From a virus: a stretch of 64,000 nucleotides of DNA. Where the stretch lies: positions 1-64,000 of the IMG/VR virus record IMGVR_UViG_3300028610_001353, one strand, 5' to 3'. Every line of letters starts with the position of its first letter. Positions within the stretch are counted from its first letter, which is position 1. Made by a program: the position numbers and the translations under genes. Positions 15,392-23,119 of this stretch are shown piece by piece. Under the pieces are notes generated by a model. That model did not search any database, was not told the DNA's origin, and was given only the letters and a program-made list of their open reading frames with translations.

Positions 15392-15816
15392 CACGGCGTT
15401 CCCGTGGCTGCTAGCACCTCTTCGAGTGTTACACAAATGTGGTCACACATCTTGACCATCAGTTCAGGTTCGCCTACTGCCAGCAACAGGACTGTCAGCT
15501 TGCCCGCGCCGGCGGCCCAGCCGAGTTCCAGCGAGGCGCTTCGCCCGAAAGGCTGCACCGCCACTACGGCCTCGCACCACCTCAGAGCGTCCATGTCCGA
15601 CGCGAACCCAGCCTCGGCCGTCGGATGTGACAAACACTCCCGGTACCTCTCGGGCGTCCATGCCTCCCAAGCCGGATCAATCTCCGACCAGTGAAAGCCG
15701 TTGTCGCCATCACGCGGATTGCGGAAGTCGTAGACCTCGTGGCCCATGTTGCGGAGTGCCTGAACCACTTCCGGCTGATGGCCATTTCTCCAAGATGACG
15801 CAACGTAGATTTTCAT
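15388..15816 (-). CDS. nucleoside 2-deoxyribosyltransferase-like protein
   Basis: 142 residues. The N-terminus MKIYVASSWRNGHQPEVVQALR plus GHEVYDFRNP, ASDMDALRWCEAVVAVQPFGRSASLELGWAAGAGK closely follow the NDT-like fold: Rossmann-type start, acidic D-x-x-A-L helix, and SASLELGWA region equivalent to the catalytic-glutamate strand (LELG). Such enzymes cleave or transfer nucleoside bases, in phage often used in nucleotide salvage or degradation. ATG at 15816 overlaps the upstream stop as TGATG. Substrate unknown. Confidence 0.7.
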   Translation of the reverse strand: MKIYVASSWRNGHQPEVVQALRNMGHEVYDFRNPRDGDNGFHWSEIDPAWEAWTPERYRECLSHPTAEAGFASDMDALRWCEAVVAVQPFGRSASLELGWAAGAGKLTVLLLAVGEPELMVKMCDHICVTLEEVLAATGTPW

Positions 15817-16034
15817 CACTCCTCCCCTCTCGCCGCTTCAGCGGCTGCATACTGTTGCTCGAACTCCGCCATTGAGCAGTCGAGTCCGTCCTCGGAAATT
15901 GCGAAGCTGAGCTTGTCCCGCAACCGCTTGACCTCGGCCTCTAGCTCGTGACAGGCCGCGACGTATGGGTGCATTGTTCCGACAGCAAGCCGCAACTCAT
16001 CGGACCCCATATCGTTGATGTTTATTCGCGACAT
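15816..16034 (-). CDS. small coiled-coil protein
   Basis: 72 residues, mostly helix with heptad leucines (ACHELEAEVKRLRDKLSFAISE), acidic C-terminus. Overlaps 13 bases with the Gp37/Gp68 gene upstream and one codon with the next, so it is part of a tightly packed operon. No family known. Confidence 0.55.
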   Translation of the reverse strand: MSRININDMGSDELRLAVGTMHPYVAACHELEAEVKRLRDKLSFAISEDGLDCSMAEFEQQYAAAEAARGEE

Positions 16035-17047
16035 CTAGTCATCCTCCCTGACCGGTTGCCGCTTGCTGGATACTGCCGCAGCTTCGCCCACTCCGGCCAC
16101 TCGACAGGGTCTTTGGACACACGGTCGTTGATCGGAATTTGTTTCACGAACACCGGCACGCCCGCCGCGTCGCACTGGTCGATGGGTGACTTCACCCAGT
16201 CGAGTTCGCACGGGCGCCGGTTGGGGCCGGACTCGCAGCCGATGATTACCCAGTCGATTCCCAGGTCGCGGTACGATTCGCAGGCATCAAACGGCTTGCC
16301 ACGAGCGTCTTTCGCAACGCACGGGTGCCCCCATGGCAGATCGCCGGGCACCCAGGCATCGCATTCCGTGCAGTGTGCCCGCGGCAACACGATCTCTTCC
16401 AACAACGGCTCCAGCGAAAGGAACCGCACGGCCGCCGGGGTCTTCAGTAGGTGCGGAATCCGCTTGTCGGCCATCTCTTGGTTTTCGACGGTGGTGCCGA
16501 GGTGAACGTTGGAGAGCGGCCAACTCTGTGCCTCGAAATGAAAACCGCCGCCCTCGCAGATAATGTCCATCCGCCTTTCCCGCTCCACCCGGGAGAGACC
16601 ATGTGCTTTGCACCACTTTTCCACATCATCGTGGGTCGAGATAGATGGTCCCGTAAAATAGTGGAATCCGTTCCAAAGCTGGTGCCTGTCTGTGATATAC
16701 TCAGCCATCCGCTTCGGCCGCTTGGTCAATACCAGAAACGTATGCTGCGGACAAAGCGCCATCACCGCGAACGCCTTGTCAATGAACTCGTCCGGCACGT
16801 GCTCGTGAAACAGGTCGCTCATCGAATCGACGAACACCATTCGCGGCTTCTTCCAGCGAAGCGGAATCCCCAGCGCCTCCGGATGGCAGACGACCTTGCT
16901 GAACCCAGCGGCGTACTTCTTGACGCCCATCGCCTGAAGTCGTTTCGACATCCGCTCGGCGTAGCAGTGCTTGCAGCCGGGGGAAATCTTCGTGCAGCCG
17001 GTTGTGACGTTCCAGGTCTCGTCGGCCCACTGTATTCCGGTTCCCAT
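16022..17047 (-). CDS. phage Gp37/Gp68-family protein (DUF5131), radical-SAM-like
   Basis: 341 residues from ATG 17047, which overlaps the preceding stop as TGATG. The start TGIQWADETWNVTTGC and CKHCYAE are diagnostic of the Gp37/Gp68 family, whose CxxxCxxC-like cluster (C..KISPGCKHCY) resembles the [4Fe-4S] site of radical SAM enzymes. MVFVDSMSDLFHEHV, FLVLTKRPKRM, LGTTVENQ and WVIIGCESG, further family landmarks, are all present. The family's biochemical role is not established; it is widespread in phages and mobile elements. Confidence 0.8.
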   Translation of the reverse strand: MGTGIQWADETWNVTTGCTKISPGCKHCYAERMSKRLQAMGVKKYAAGFSKVVCHPEALGIPLRWKKPRMVFVDSMSDLFHEHVPDEFIDKAFAVMALCPQHTFLVLTKRPKRMAEYITDRHQLWNGFHYFTGPSISTHDDVEKWCKAHGLSRVERERRMDIICEGGGFHFEAQSWPLSNVHLGTTVENQEMADKRIPHLLKTPAAVRFLSLEPLLEEIVLPRAHCTECDAWVPGDLPWGHPCVAKDARGKPFDACESYRDLGIDWVIIGCESGPNRRPCELDWVKSPIDQCDAAGVPVFVKQIPINDRVSKDPVEWPEWAKLRQYPASGNRSGRMTRCRE

Positions 17048-17241
17048 CAGTCCGTCCCTTCCCGCCGCTTCAACGGAAGCACGCATACGGTTTCGCGCGA
17101 ACCGTCGAACCGCACGTGATGCGCGACGCCGTTTTGTTCCAGGTCCGCGACAAGGCGACCGAGACGAAAACCATCCTCGGTGTTGGTGGCGGTCAGGTTC
17201 AGGCTGATCTCTGTTTTGGACGCGTATAATCTAGTATGCAT
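17047..17241 (-). CDS. small hypothetical protein
   Basis: 64 residues from ATG 17241 with GGAGG ten bases upstream. MHTRLYASKTEISLNLTATNTEDGFRLGRLVADLEQNGVAHHVRF looks like an alpha/beta ferredoxin-like or small regulator fold. The longer frame to 17397 would pass through the terminator at 17275-17323, so it is rejected. Coupled to the Gp37/Gp68 gene by TGATG. Function unknown. Confidence 0.55.
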   Translation of the reverse strand: MHTRLYASKTEISLNLTATNTEDGFRLGRLVADLEQNGVAHHVRFDGSRETVCVLPLKRREGTD

Positions 17242-17274
17242 TAGTCCGTTACCTCCTCGGATTGGTTGGTGGTT

Positions 17275-17323
17275 AAAAACCAGCCGCGACAGTGACGCCC
17301 CGGGTAAGGCCCGCCGCGGCTGG
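17275..17323 (-). terminator. Rho-independent terminator or attenuator
   Basis: Minus strand stem CCAGCCGCG pairs with CGCGGCTGG (about 17280-17288 with 17315-17323), then TTTTTAA. It separates the small genes above 17462 from the Gp37/Gp68 operon. The stretch 17324-17461 holds a possible 21-residue peptide frame (MKAKEVESTYAKSTKLERSKL) overlapping a 5-codon frame, which I cannot support as genes. Confidence 0.75.
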
Positions 17324-17461
17324 TTGTCGAACTTTAACGATATGGTCTCATAACTTGCTCCTTTCAAGTTTTGTTGATTTAGCGTATGTGCTTTCAACCT
17401 CTTTCGCTTTCATGCTTTTTCTTTGTTTTGGTCTCAGGCCTCCAGGCGAGGCCGTAAGTCG

Positions 17462-17593
17462 CTAAGTATGCCCCGATGTGAACCGCCCAACGTGTTGCCT
17501 GGGCGCGGCGGCTCCGTGTTGCGCCCGCTTGCTAATGTGTGCCGGAACTACTCCGCCTGGCAGTAGCGCCGGTGGAATGATTTTTACGATCAT
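17462..17593 (-). CDS. possible 43-residue peptide
   Basis: The ATG overlaps the stop of the 17590-17802 gene by four bases (ATGA). Reads MIVKIIPPALLPGGVVPAHI, basic and proline-rich thereafter, ending FTSGHT. No hydrophobic span. Supported only by the coupling. Confidence 0.4.
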   Translation of the reverse strand: MIVKIIPPALLPGGVVPAHISKRAQHGAAAPRQHVGRFTSGHT

Positions 17594-17802
17594 GCCGTCG
17601 CCTTGGCCTCAAACAACTCCTCTTTACCCGGACTGCTGGGCGCTAAGTGAATCAGCCGAACCAGCGCCTCGTGCAAGACAGCCTTGGTCTCGTGGACTGT
17701 GTCAGCCTCCACGGCCGCATCGACGACGGCAGACACCAGCCCGTCCAGTTCTCGCCCGTGTACGCCGCCAATAACGACTTCCTTTTTGAATCGCAGCATC
17801 AT
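17590..17802 (-). CDS. small hypothetical protein
   Basis: 70 residues (MMLRFKKEVVIGGVHGRELDGLVSAVVDAAVEADTVHETKAVLHEALVRLI). One short strand then helices. The start overlaps the stop of the 17799-18086 gene by four bases. No family recognised. Confidence 0.5.
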   Translation of the reverse strand: MMLRFKKEVVIGGVHGRELDGLVSAVVDAAVEADTVHETKAVLHEALVRLIHLAPSSPGKEELFEAKATA

Positions 17803-18086
17803 TTCTTCTTTTCGGTAAGCTCCTCAATCACGCCCTCGACGGGTCTCCACCTTCCTGCCCTGAAGTCCTCCAATGATTTCCGGAAATCCTCCGTATCTGG
17901 TTCTGGAGGCGATGTCGCAAAAGCCTGCATGTCCTCAAAATGGGCCATCCGCCCAAACCCGACTGTCCACCACAGGAAGCGGAGGCTTATTAGCGGGGAT
18001 CGAACATCGACGTGTATCCACAACCCGATTCGCGACCAGTGATCTTGGACGAAGTCGAACTTCCACTTGACTGGTATCTCGTACAT
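17799..18086 (-). CDS. hypothetical protein with tryptophan-rich centre
   Basis: 95 residues from ATG 18086 (GAAAGGAG upstream). The sequence MYEIPVKWKFDFVQDHWSRIGLWIHVDVRSPLISLRFLWWTVGFGR has alternating hydrophobics suggesting beta strands, then a charged helix to EKKK. No named family. In the same operon as its neighbours. Confidence 0.5.
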   Translation of the reverse strand: MYEIPVKWKFDFVQDHWSRIGLWIHVDVRSPLISLRFLWWTVGFGRMAHFEDMQAFATSPPEPDTEDFRKSLEDFRAGRWRPVEGVIEELTEKKK

Positions 18087-18100
18087 CAGTTGTTCTCCTT

Positions 18101-18370
18101 TCACAACACCGCTGTCGACGATGGATAGACATGCCCGTTCTCACACGTGTCGTTGCCGTTCGGCCGCCGCTCCCTCTCTTTGCACGTCGCGCCGCAGTGA
18201 GGGCAGCAGCCACAGAAGCCACTTTGTCGCCGCTCCTCTCGGAGGAGCTTATCCCACGCTGCTTTGCCTGCCTGTTGCCACGGCATGCGTACTTTGCCAG
18301 GGTGTTTATCCGCGAACTGGCAGGCACAAATCAGTGCCGAGAGTTCGTTGGGCGTGAATGCTATAGCCAT
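18101..18370 (-). CDS. small zinc-type protein
   Basis: 89 residues. N-terminal helical half (MAIAFTPNELSALICACQFADKH), then FCGCCPHCGATCKERERRPNGNDTCENGH, five cysteines and histidines that could form a zinc knuckle. AAAGGAG before the ATG. No family recognised. Confidence 0.55.
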   Translation of the reverse strand: MAIAFTPNELSALICACQFADKHPGKVRMPWQQAGKAAWDKLLREERRQSGFCGCCPHCGATCKERERRPNGNDTCENGHVYPSSTAVL

Positions 18371-18446
18371 TCGTAAATCTCCTTTCTTCCCACCACACCA
18401 CCACGCTCGGCAGCACGACGCAGGCGGTGATGGCGAGGATGGTCAC
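18306..18446 (-). CDS. possible 46-residue membrane peptide
   Basis: GTG start overlaps the upstream stop by four bases (GTGA). Reads MTILAITACVVLPSVVVWWE then RRFTNGYSIHAQRT: one membrane span then a basic tail. It overlaps the next gene by 65 bases, including that gene's ribosome-binding site, which argues against it. Confidence 0.35.
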   Translation of the reverse strand: MTILAITACVVLPSVVVWWEERRFTNGYSIHAQRTLGTDLCLPVRG

Positions 18447-18616
18447 TTGCACGACTCCACAAACTTGTTCAGCTCGTCCACCGCTTTCGCGGCATCCGCC
18501 ACCGCCAACGAGGCGAAGGGGAGGTCATCGACAAGGGCGGCACTGCCTAAGTCCATCACGTAACCATGTAGCGTCATAGCGCGACGGAGGAGTTCAGCTT
18601 GTTGAGCGGGGGTCAT
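18443..18616 (-). CDS. 57-residue helical protein
   Basis: MTPAQQAELLRRAMTLHGYV then MDLGSAALVDDLPFASLAVADAAKAVDELNKFVESCK: two or three amphipathic helices. First gene after the non-coding block at 18617-18944. GGATAA lies before the ATG, a weak ribosome-binding site. No family recognised. Confidence 0.55.
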   Translation of the reverse strand: MTPAQQAELLRRAMTLHGYVMDLGSAALVDDLPFASLAVADAAKAVDELNKFVESCK

Positions 18617-18944
18617 GGGTTATCCTTGCGGTCGTTTTGCAAATGTGAGTTTAGTGAAAATAAGTAACACGGGTTGAATTGCCCCAGGTGGTCCAGTGTC
18701 CCAGTAGTTTCAACCTAACTTCATTAAGGAGAAGTGTTCTTGTAGAGAGAGGAAGAAAGCGCTATAGAGACAAGAATAGGAAACACTGGACATACCGGGA
18801 CACCTAGGACAGATTCGGCCAAAAAACAACACACTGGTAAATCTCGGTAAAATAATAATGGATGCAAAAATTAACATAGGATGCGTAAATTAGGTAACAA
18901 TGCCCTAGTGTCCTAGCAAAACAGACAAACTCGAAGTGTTACGC
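18617..18944. other. non-coding block rich in inverted repeats, candidate replication origin
   Basis: No gene seen. AT-rich for this genome. Perfect inverted repeats: GGTTGAA (18672-18678) with TTCAACC (18709-18715); TTCTTGT (18737-18743) with ACAAGAA (18770-18776); GTCCAGTGT (18691-18699) with ACACTGGAC (18783-18791). Further copies of GTGTCC near 18909 and GGACAC near 18799, with AT stretches to the right (AATAATAATG). It directly follows the primase-helicase gene, where phage origins often lie. It could instead be a promoter/operator region. Confidence 0.45.
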
Positions 18945-21362
18945 TCAAAATCGCAATCCTCCGATGCCTACCTCTGGAGGGTTAAACACAATTCCACGAT
19001 AGTAGTATGGACGACTGCCACCACACGACACCCGAAGCCGTTCGCATGATGGAAACACCCTACGGACTTCTTTGCCGAATCTAGCCTCACCGAGGGGGTG
19101 GTAGCCCATCGACCTGCACCACTTGGTGTACTCCTCGTACAGTTCAGTCGTGAAAGTCATCGACGCCTCAGCGCCGATCTCGCAATGCTCCAACAGAAAA
19201 GCCCTCGCCGGGTTGGTCTCGGTCTGATACTCCTCGATGGCATCGACCGACTTCTTTGATTCGGTGAAATGCCATTGCGTTCGAAGCCGATGAAGCCCCA
19301 GCACGGCCCACCAGAAGATGCCGGGCAGTTCGCCCGATTGCTCCCACCATTTCGCTTGATCCATCCCGTGAACCCGCTCATCTTCGCTGATCGTCTGGTC
19401 GAATTTGACGATCAGCATCCGGCGCCAAAGTCCCTTTGAGCCGTCGCGAAACCGTGGCCGATTATTGGCTGACATCATGAATCGAGCCGTTGGCGTGGCT
19501 GAAAATGCCTGCTTGTATTTCTCCTCGAACTGCATTGGATCGCCCGACGTAAACGCCTTTAGGATGCCTTCCGCGGCCGCATCCATTTCGCTGCATTCGG
19601 TGGCGATGTTCGCGAGCTTGCCCAGCGTGGTGGAAAGCTGGTACTTGTCGCCGAACCTCTCAAGTGAAACATTCGATACGTTTTGCTGGCCGAGCAAAGC
19701 GGTCAACGCTGCGCAAAAAACACTCTTTCCGTTCTGCCCTTCGCCCTCTAGAAACAGGAACTTTTGCATGCTGGTGTCGTGCGTGAGACAGTAGCCGGCC
19801 CACTCTTGCAGGGTCAAAACGCTCTTCTCATCGCCCTTCATCACGCGAGCCAGAAACGCATCCCACTTCGGCGATGCACAATGTTTGCAATCGGTATCAA
19901 TCGCGTACGGCAAATGGATGGGGGAAAACCAATTCGACGAGTGCGGCAGATTCCAGTCTTCGCGGACCTCTAAAAAAGCGTCCAAGTCGAGAATGCAATT
20001 CTGCATCGTTACGCAGTTCGGCCGGTCGGTACCGTCCAGCCAGGTTTGCTGTCGCGTACTGCCGGCCAGGTTGGCGTAAGATCTCACCGCCTGGAGCACA
20101 TCGCCTACGATCTTGGTTGTTACCTTGCGAGCTTTCGACGGTTCTTCCTCTGGTTCTCCCTGGCCGCCTTTCTGCCGCGTTGCAGCCTTCATCTGAGCTT
20201 CCACGTTGATTCGGTCGAACTCGGCTTTGATGGCCTTGGTGATCTCTGCGCGTAAGTCGGCTTCGATCAGCGATCGGTAGTACGTGTCCCACGACCAGTA
20301 TTCACCGCGCCAATAGACGATCTTCTCCCATGGCGAGTATTCATCCATGAAAGCTCTGGCAAGCCGATGCGGATCGTCGTCGGCCTCCTCCGCGTCCATC
20401 TGCACGGGAATGTGGGTTGGCGTATCGGCCAAGATCTTCAGAAACCGATCGCGGGTGCCACCGGCCGCGATCCATTCCACCACATCACCCTTATCCGGGA
20501 GATCCGGCAGTTTGACGATCCGCACGTCGATGCCTGGCTTGAGCCGGCGAAGTTTCGCTGCCATCAACTGGCCAAATGCCTCGCCGGCTGGATCGTTGTC
20601 CGGCACGATAGCGATGGTCTTGAACCGCAAAACCGGCGACCAGTCGGCGTGGCCATAGGCTTTCTCGCCGCCAGCGTTGGTTGCAGACGGCAACCCCATG
20701 GCAGCCGCGGCGTCAACCGCTTTCTCCCCGCCGTGGATGGTCACCAAGTCTGGCGGCGCTGCTTCCAGTTCCTGGCGGCGATACAGTGGCCGCGGTCCCG
20801 GTGGGTAGCCAGCCTGCCAGCCTTTGCCGCCTTCTAGGCCGAGCGGTACCTGGTGGACCGGTCGAAATTCCTTCTGCTGTTTCTCGCCGGCCGGGGTCGG
20901 CACGTCGAACCGCAGCACGTGGAAGGTGTCGTATTCCCACGTCTTCACTAACCGAGCCGGCCCGCCGTGCGACTTTGCCAGCCCGTCCAGAAACCAACGC
21001 ACGATGCCTTGCGTGGTGGCAAATACCCGAGGCTTGTGGGCCTTACCGTTCTTCTTGTGCGTCGGCCTGGCTCCCAGGTATTCACAGAGTGTGTTCACCA
21101 CTTCCTTGAACGGTCGGCCGGTCAGCCAGCCGAGAGCCGCGATGCCGTCGCCGTTCTTCGCGTGGAAGCACTGGTTGCAGAGTAGGGCGCCGTTGTCCAA
21201 GTCGATGGCTCGAAACCGGTCCTCGCCGCCACACCGTGGACAAGGTCCATGCCGCTTCTGACAACTTGAATCGAGTTGAACACCGGCAATCGTGGCAAAT
21301 ATCTCAATCCACCGGCCCTGCGCCATGGCCTTTAGCTCTGTAATGTTGACTTGCCGTGCCAT
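18945..21362 (-). CDS. primase-helicase, phage replication protein
   Basis: 805 residues. A zinc-finger primase start (C41-x2-C44 in CPRCGGEDRFR and C62-x2-C65), TOPRIM segment about 220-300 (TIHGGEKAVDAAAAMGLPSA, IAIVPDNDPAGEA), then a D5-type/superfamily 3 helicase with Walker A GEGQNGKS, NIATECSEMDAAA and ARFMMSANNRPRFRDGSKGLWRRM. It should synthesise primers and unwind at the fork. In the replication module, next to the repeat-rich block. Length is usual for such fusions. Confidence 0.9.
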   Translation of the reverse strand: MARQVNITELKAMAQGRWIEIFATIAGVQLDSSCQKRHGPCPRCGGEDRFRAIDLDNGALLCNQCFHAKNGDGIAALGWLTGRPFKEVVNTLCEYLGARPTHKKNGKAHKPRVFATTQGIVRWFLDGLAKSHGGPARLVKTWEYDTFHVLRFDVPTPAGEKQQKEFRPVHQVPLGLEGGKGWQAGYPPGPRPLYRRQELEAAPPDLVTIHGGEKAVDAAAAMGLPSATNAGGEKAYGHADWSPVLRFKTIAIVPDNDPAGEAFGQLMAAKLRRLKPGIDVRIVKLPDLPDKGDVVEWIAAGGTRDRFLKILADTPTHIPVQMDAEEADDDPHRLARAFMDEYSPWEKIVYWRGEYWSWDTYYRSLIEADLRAEITKAIKAEFDRINVEAQMKAATRQKGGQGEPEEEPSKARKVTTKIVGDVLQAVRSYANLAGSTRQQTWLDGTDRPNCVTMQNCILDLDAFLEVREDWNLPHSSNWFSPIHLPYAIDTDCKHCASPKWDAFLARVMKGDEKSVLTLQEWAGYCLTHDTSMQKFLFLEGEGQNGKSVFCAALTALLGQQNVSNVSLERFGDKYQLSTTLGKLANIATECSEMDAAAEGILKAFTSGDPMQFEEKYKQAFSATPTARFMMSANNRPRFRDGSKGLWRRMLIVKFDQTISEDERVHGMDQAKWWEQSGELPGIFWWAVLGLHRLRTQWHFTESKKSVDAIEEYQTETNPARAFLLEHCEIGAEASMTFTTELYEEYTKWCRSMGYHPLGEARFGKEVRRVFPSCERLRVSCGGSRPYYYRGIVFNPPEVGIGGLRF

Positions 21363-21377
21363 CTAGCATCCGTGCGT

Positions 21378-21944
21378 CTATTGTTTCTGTTGCTCTTTCC
21401 AAAACGCCATCAAAATCGCAAACGTCCTCAACTCCGCGCCCCGTCGATCGCCGCACGCCCACCAGTGAACCCGGGGATAGCGGATCGACCAGGCCGCAAT
21501 CGTGCCCTCCACGCTACGTGGGTTGGTTTGATTCACCCACCCTGGCCGATATTCCTGCGGAGCTACGATCTCCCGCCAGTCGGCCTCAATGACTACGGCC
21601 GCGAAACCGGGCAGGGAATCCAACCGCACGATTTCATGCTCGAATCGTCTGCGGCCCCAGGTGACCGAACCGTATAAGTCGTCCAGGGATTTCCGCTCGA
21701 CGGCGACCAGCGATTCCATGCCCTCGATACTGTAGTCACCGGACGGCAGGCCGACGTGCCGCTTTTTCACGGCCAACAACTCGCCTTCGTTCGTCGTCAT
21801 TCCGCTGAAGTCGTAGGGAAGTTGTTCGCGGGTATCGACCAGGACGGTGAACGGGCAGACGACAAGCGGTTTGGCGGTGACGTCGCCGGCGGCCTTGGCC
21901 CGCTTTTGCCGGGGGATTCGGAGGTTGTTCAGGTCGAAGGTCAT
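21378..21944 (-). CDS. ERCC4-domain nuclease
   Basis: 188 residues. The nuclease signature is clear: VLVDTREQ near 36 and VAVERKSLDDLYGS near 80 (the V-E-R-K catalytic strand), preceded by SGDYSIEG. ERCC4 domains cut branched DNA (XPF/Mus81 family). Likely processes recombination or replication intermediates. Immediately upstream of the primase-helicase gene. Confidence 0.85.
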   Translation of the reverse strand: MTFDLNNLRIPRQKRAKAAGDVTAKPLVVCPFTVLVDTREQLPYDFSGMTTNEGELLAVKKRHVGLPSGDYSIEGMESLVAVERKSLDDLYGSVTWGRRRFEHEIVRLDSLPGFAAVVIEADWREIVAPQEYRPGWVNQTNPRSVEGTIAAWSIRYPRVHWWACGDRRGAELRTFAILMAFWKEQQKQ

Positions 21945-21959
21945 ACCAACGCCTCTCTG

Positions 21960-22205
21960 CTAATCGTGAAACCAACGCTGGATGCCTTCCAGCATGTTCT
22001 CCAGAGCAACCAACTGTCTTTTCGTGACGTGCTCGTGCTTTTCGATATAGATACCAATATCGGTAGTCGTCTCTAACACTTGTATTCCAAAATCCTCAGC
22101 TCGTTCCGGCAACTCTTCTGCCAAGGATTGAATTTCCCTCACCAAATCAAGAGCGTTTGCTGCATCATCCTTGTCCGGCAAGCCGTCTAAACTGAACGTG
22201 TTCAT
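21960..22205 (-). CDS. small helical protein
   Basis: 81 residues, fully helical and acidic (DAANALDLVREIQSLAEELPERAEDFGIQVLETTTDIGIYIEKHEHVT). May be a partner of the adjacent metallopeptidase or nuclease. No family recognised. Confidence 0.55.
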   Translation of the reverse strand: MNTFSLDGLPDKDDAANALDLVREIQSLAEELPERAEDFGIQVLETTTDIGIYIEKHEHVTKRQLVALENMLEGIQRWFHD

Positions 22206-22207
22206 AC

Positions 22208-23083
22208 TTACGCTTCCTGGAATTCTGGCTTGGCCTTCCTTAATTTCACCATGGCGTCAACCATCGCATCGTATCCGGTCTCACCGAAGCCTTTGATATC
22301 TTTCCACCAAAAGTCCTCAGCCCCGGTCTTGTTCATCCGGTCTATCAACTTGCCCATTGTGGTGAGACCGGCTTCTTCCAGAAGCTTCAGCTTTCCGGCC
22401 GGCAGACCGTATTCCGCAAGACAATCAACCTTCCACCGCCGCCACGCTTTCGGGTTTGGCGCCGCCGGCGTTGCGTTGTCATCCGTCTCAGCTGCCTTTT
22501 CTTCCGATGCGTCGAACTGTCTTTCCATGGGCCGGTCGGCGTGGCGAATTCCATCCGATATAGTTTTATTGTGGCCGACTATCCGGTCGATGCCGAATTC
22601 TTTGATTTCCTCATAGAACGCGGCCACGGGATGCCGGCGGAGTCGCCACAATAACCGGTCTTTAGTGTCCCGCTTTTGCTTGCCTTCCGAATTCATGGCC
22701 GGTCGGAAATGACACAACTCGTGGAAGATGCGATGTTTCTTCTCGGTTTCATCCAGCGTTGACCATTGATCGCGGGGCAATTTGATGAACAAATCCACCG
22801 TTCCGTTTCCGCTCTCCTCGGATAGGTTGCGGTCCAACTCACTGGCCTTGCAGCACTGGGCTCCCGTGGCAATACCATCAACGTCGGCTTTCCAATCTTT
22901 CTGCCACCACAGCTTGATGTTTGCAACTTTCAAATGCTCAAAGCACGGCTTCTCGGCGATCATTGATTCCATGATCGCGTAGGGTTCCGTGATCTTGCCC
23001 GCGTGTTTGCGAGGGATCAGTTGAACTTTTGTGGCCGTCTTCTTTTCAGCCTTCTCGCCTGTGTTCGATCGCTTGCGTCCCAT
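22208..23083 (-). CDS. phage metallopeptidase with C-terminal HhH-like domain
   Basis: 291 residues. HELCH (H121-E122-x2-H125) is a canonical HExxH zinc-protease motif in the position and context of the putative phage metallopeptidase family (HRIFHELCHF). The C-terminus (LPAGKLKLLEEAGLTTMGKLIDR...IKGFGETGYDAM) has the helix-hairpin-helix/RNAP-alpha-CTD type of spacing, so may bind DNA or protein. Function of this phage family is not established. Located in the replication module. Confidence 0.75.
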   Translation of the reverse strand: MGRKRSNTGEKAEKKTATKVQLIPRKHAGKITEPYAIMESMIAEKPCFEHLKVANIKLWWQKDWKADVDGIATGAQCCKASELDRNLSEESGNGTVDLFIKLPRDQWSTLDETEKKHRIFHELCHFRPAMNSEGKQKRDTKDRLLWRLRRHPVAAFYEEIKEFGIDRIVGHNKTISDGIRHADRPMERQFDASEEKAAETDDNATPAAPNPKAWRRWKVDCLAEYGLPAGKLKLLEEAGLTTMGKLIDRMNKTGAEDFWWKDIKGFGETGYDAMVDAMVKLRKAKPEFQEA

Positions 23084-23119
23084 GATAGAACTCCTTTTGG
23101 TTGAAATAGTAAATTCTAA

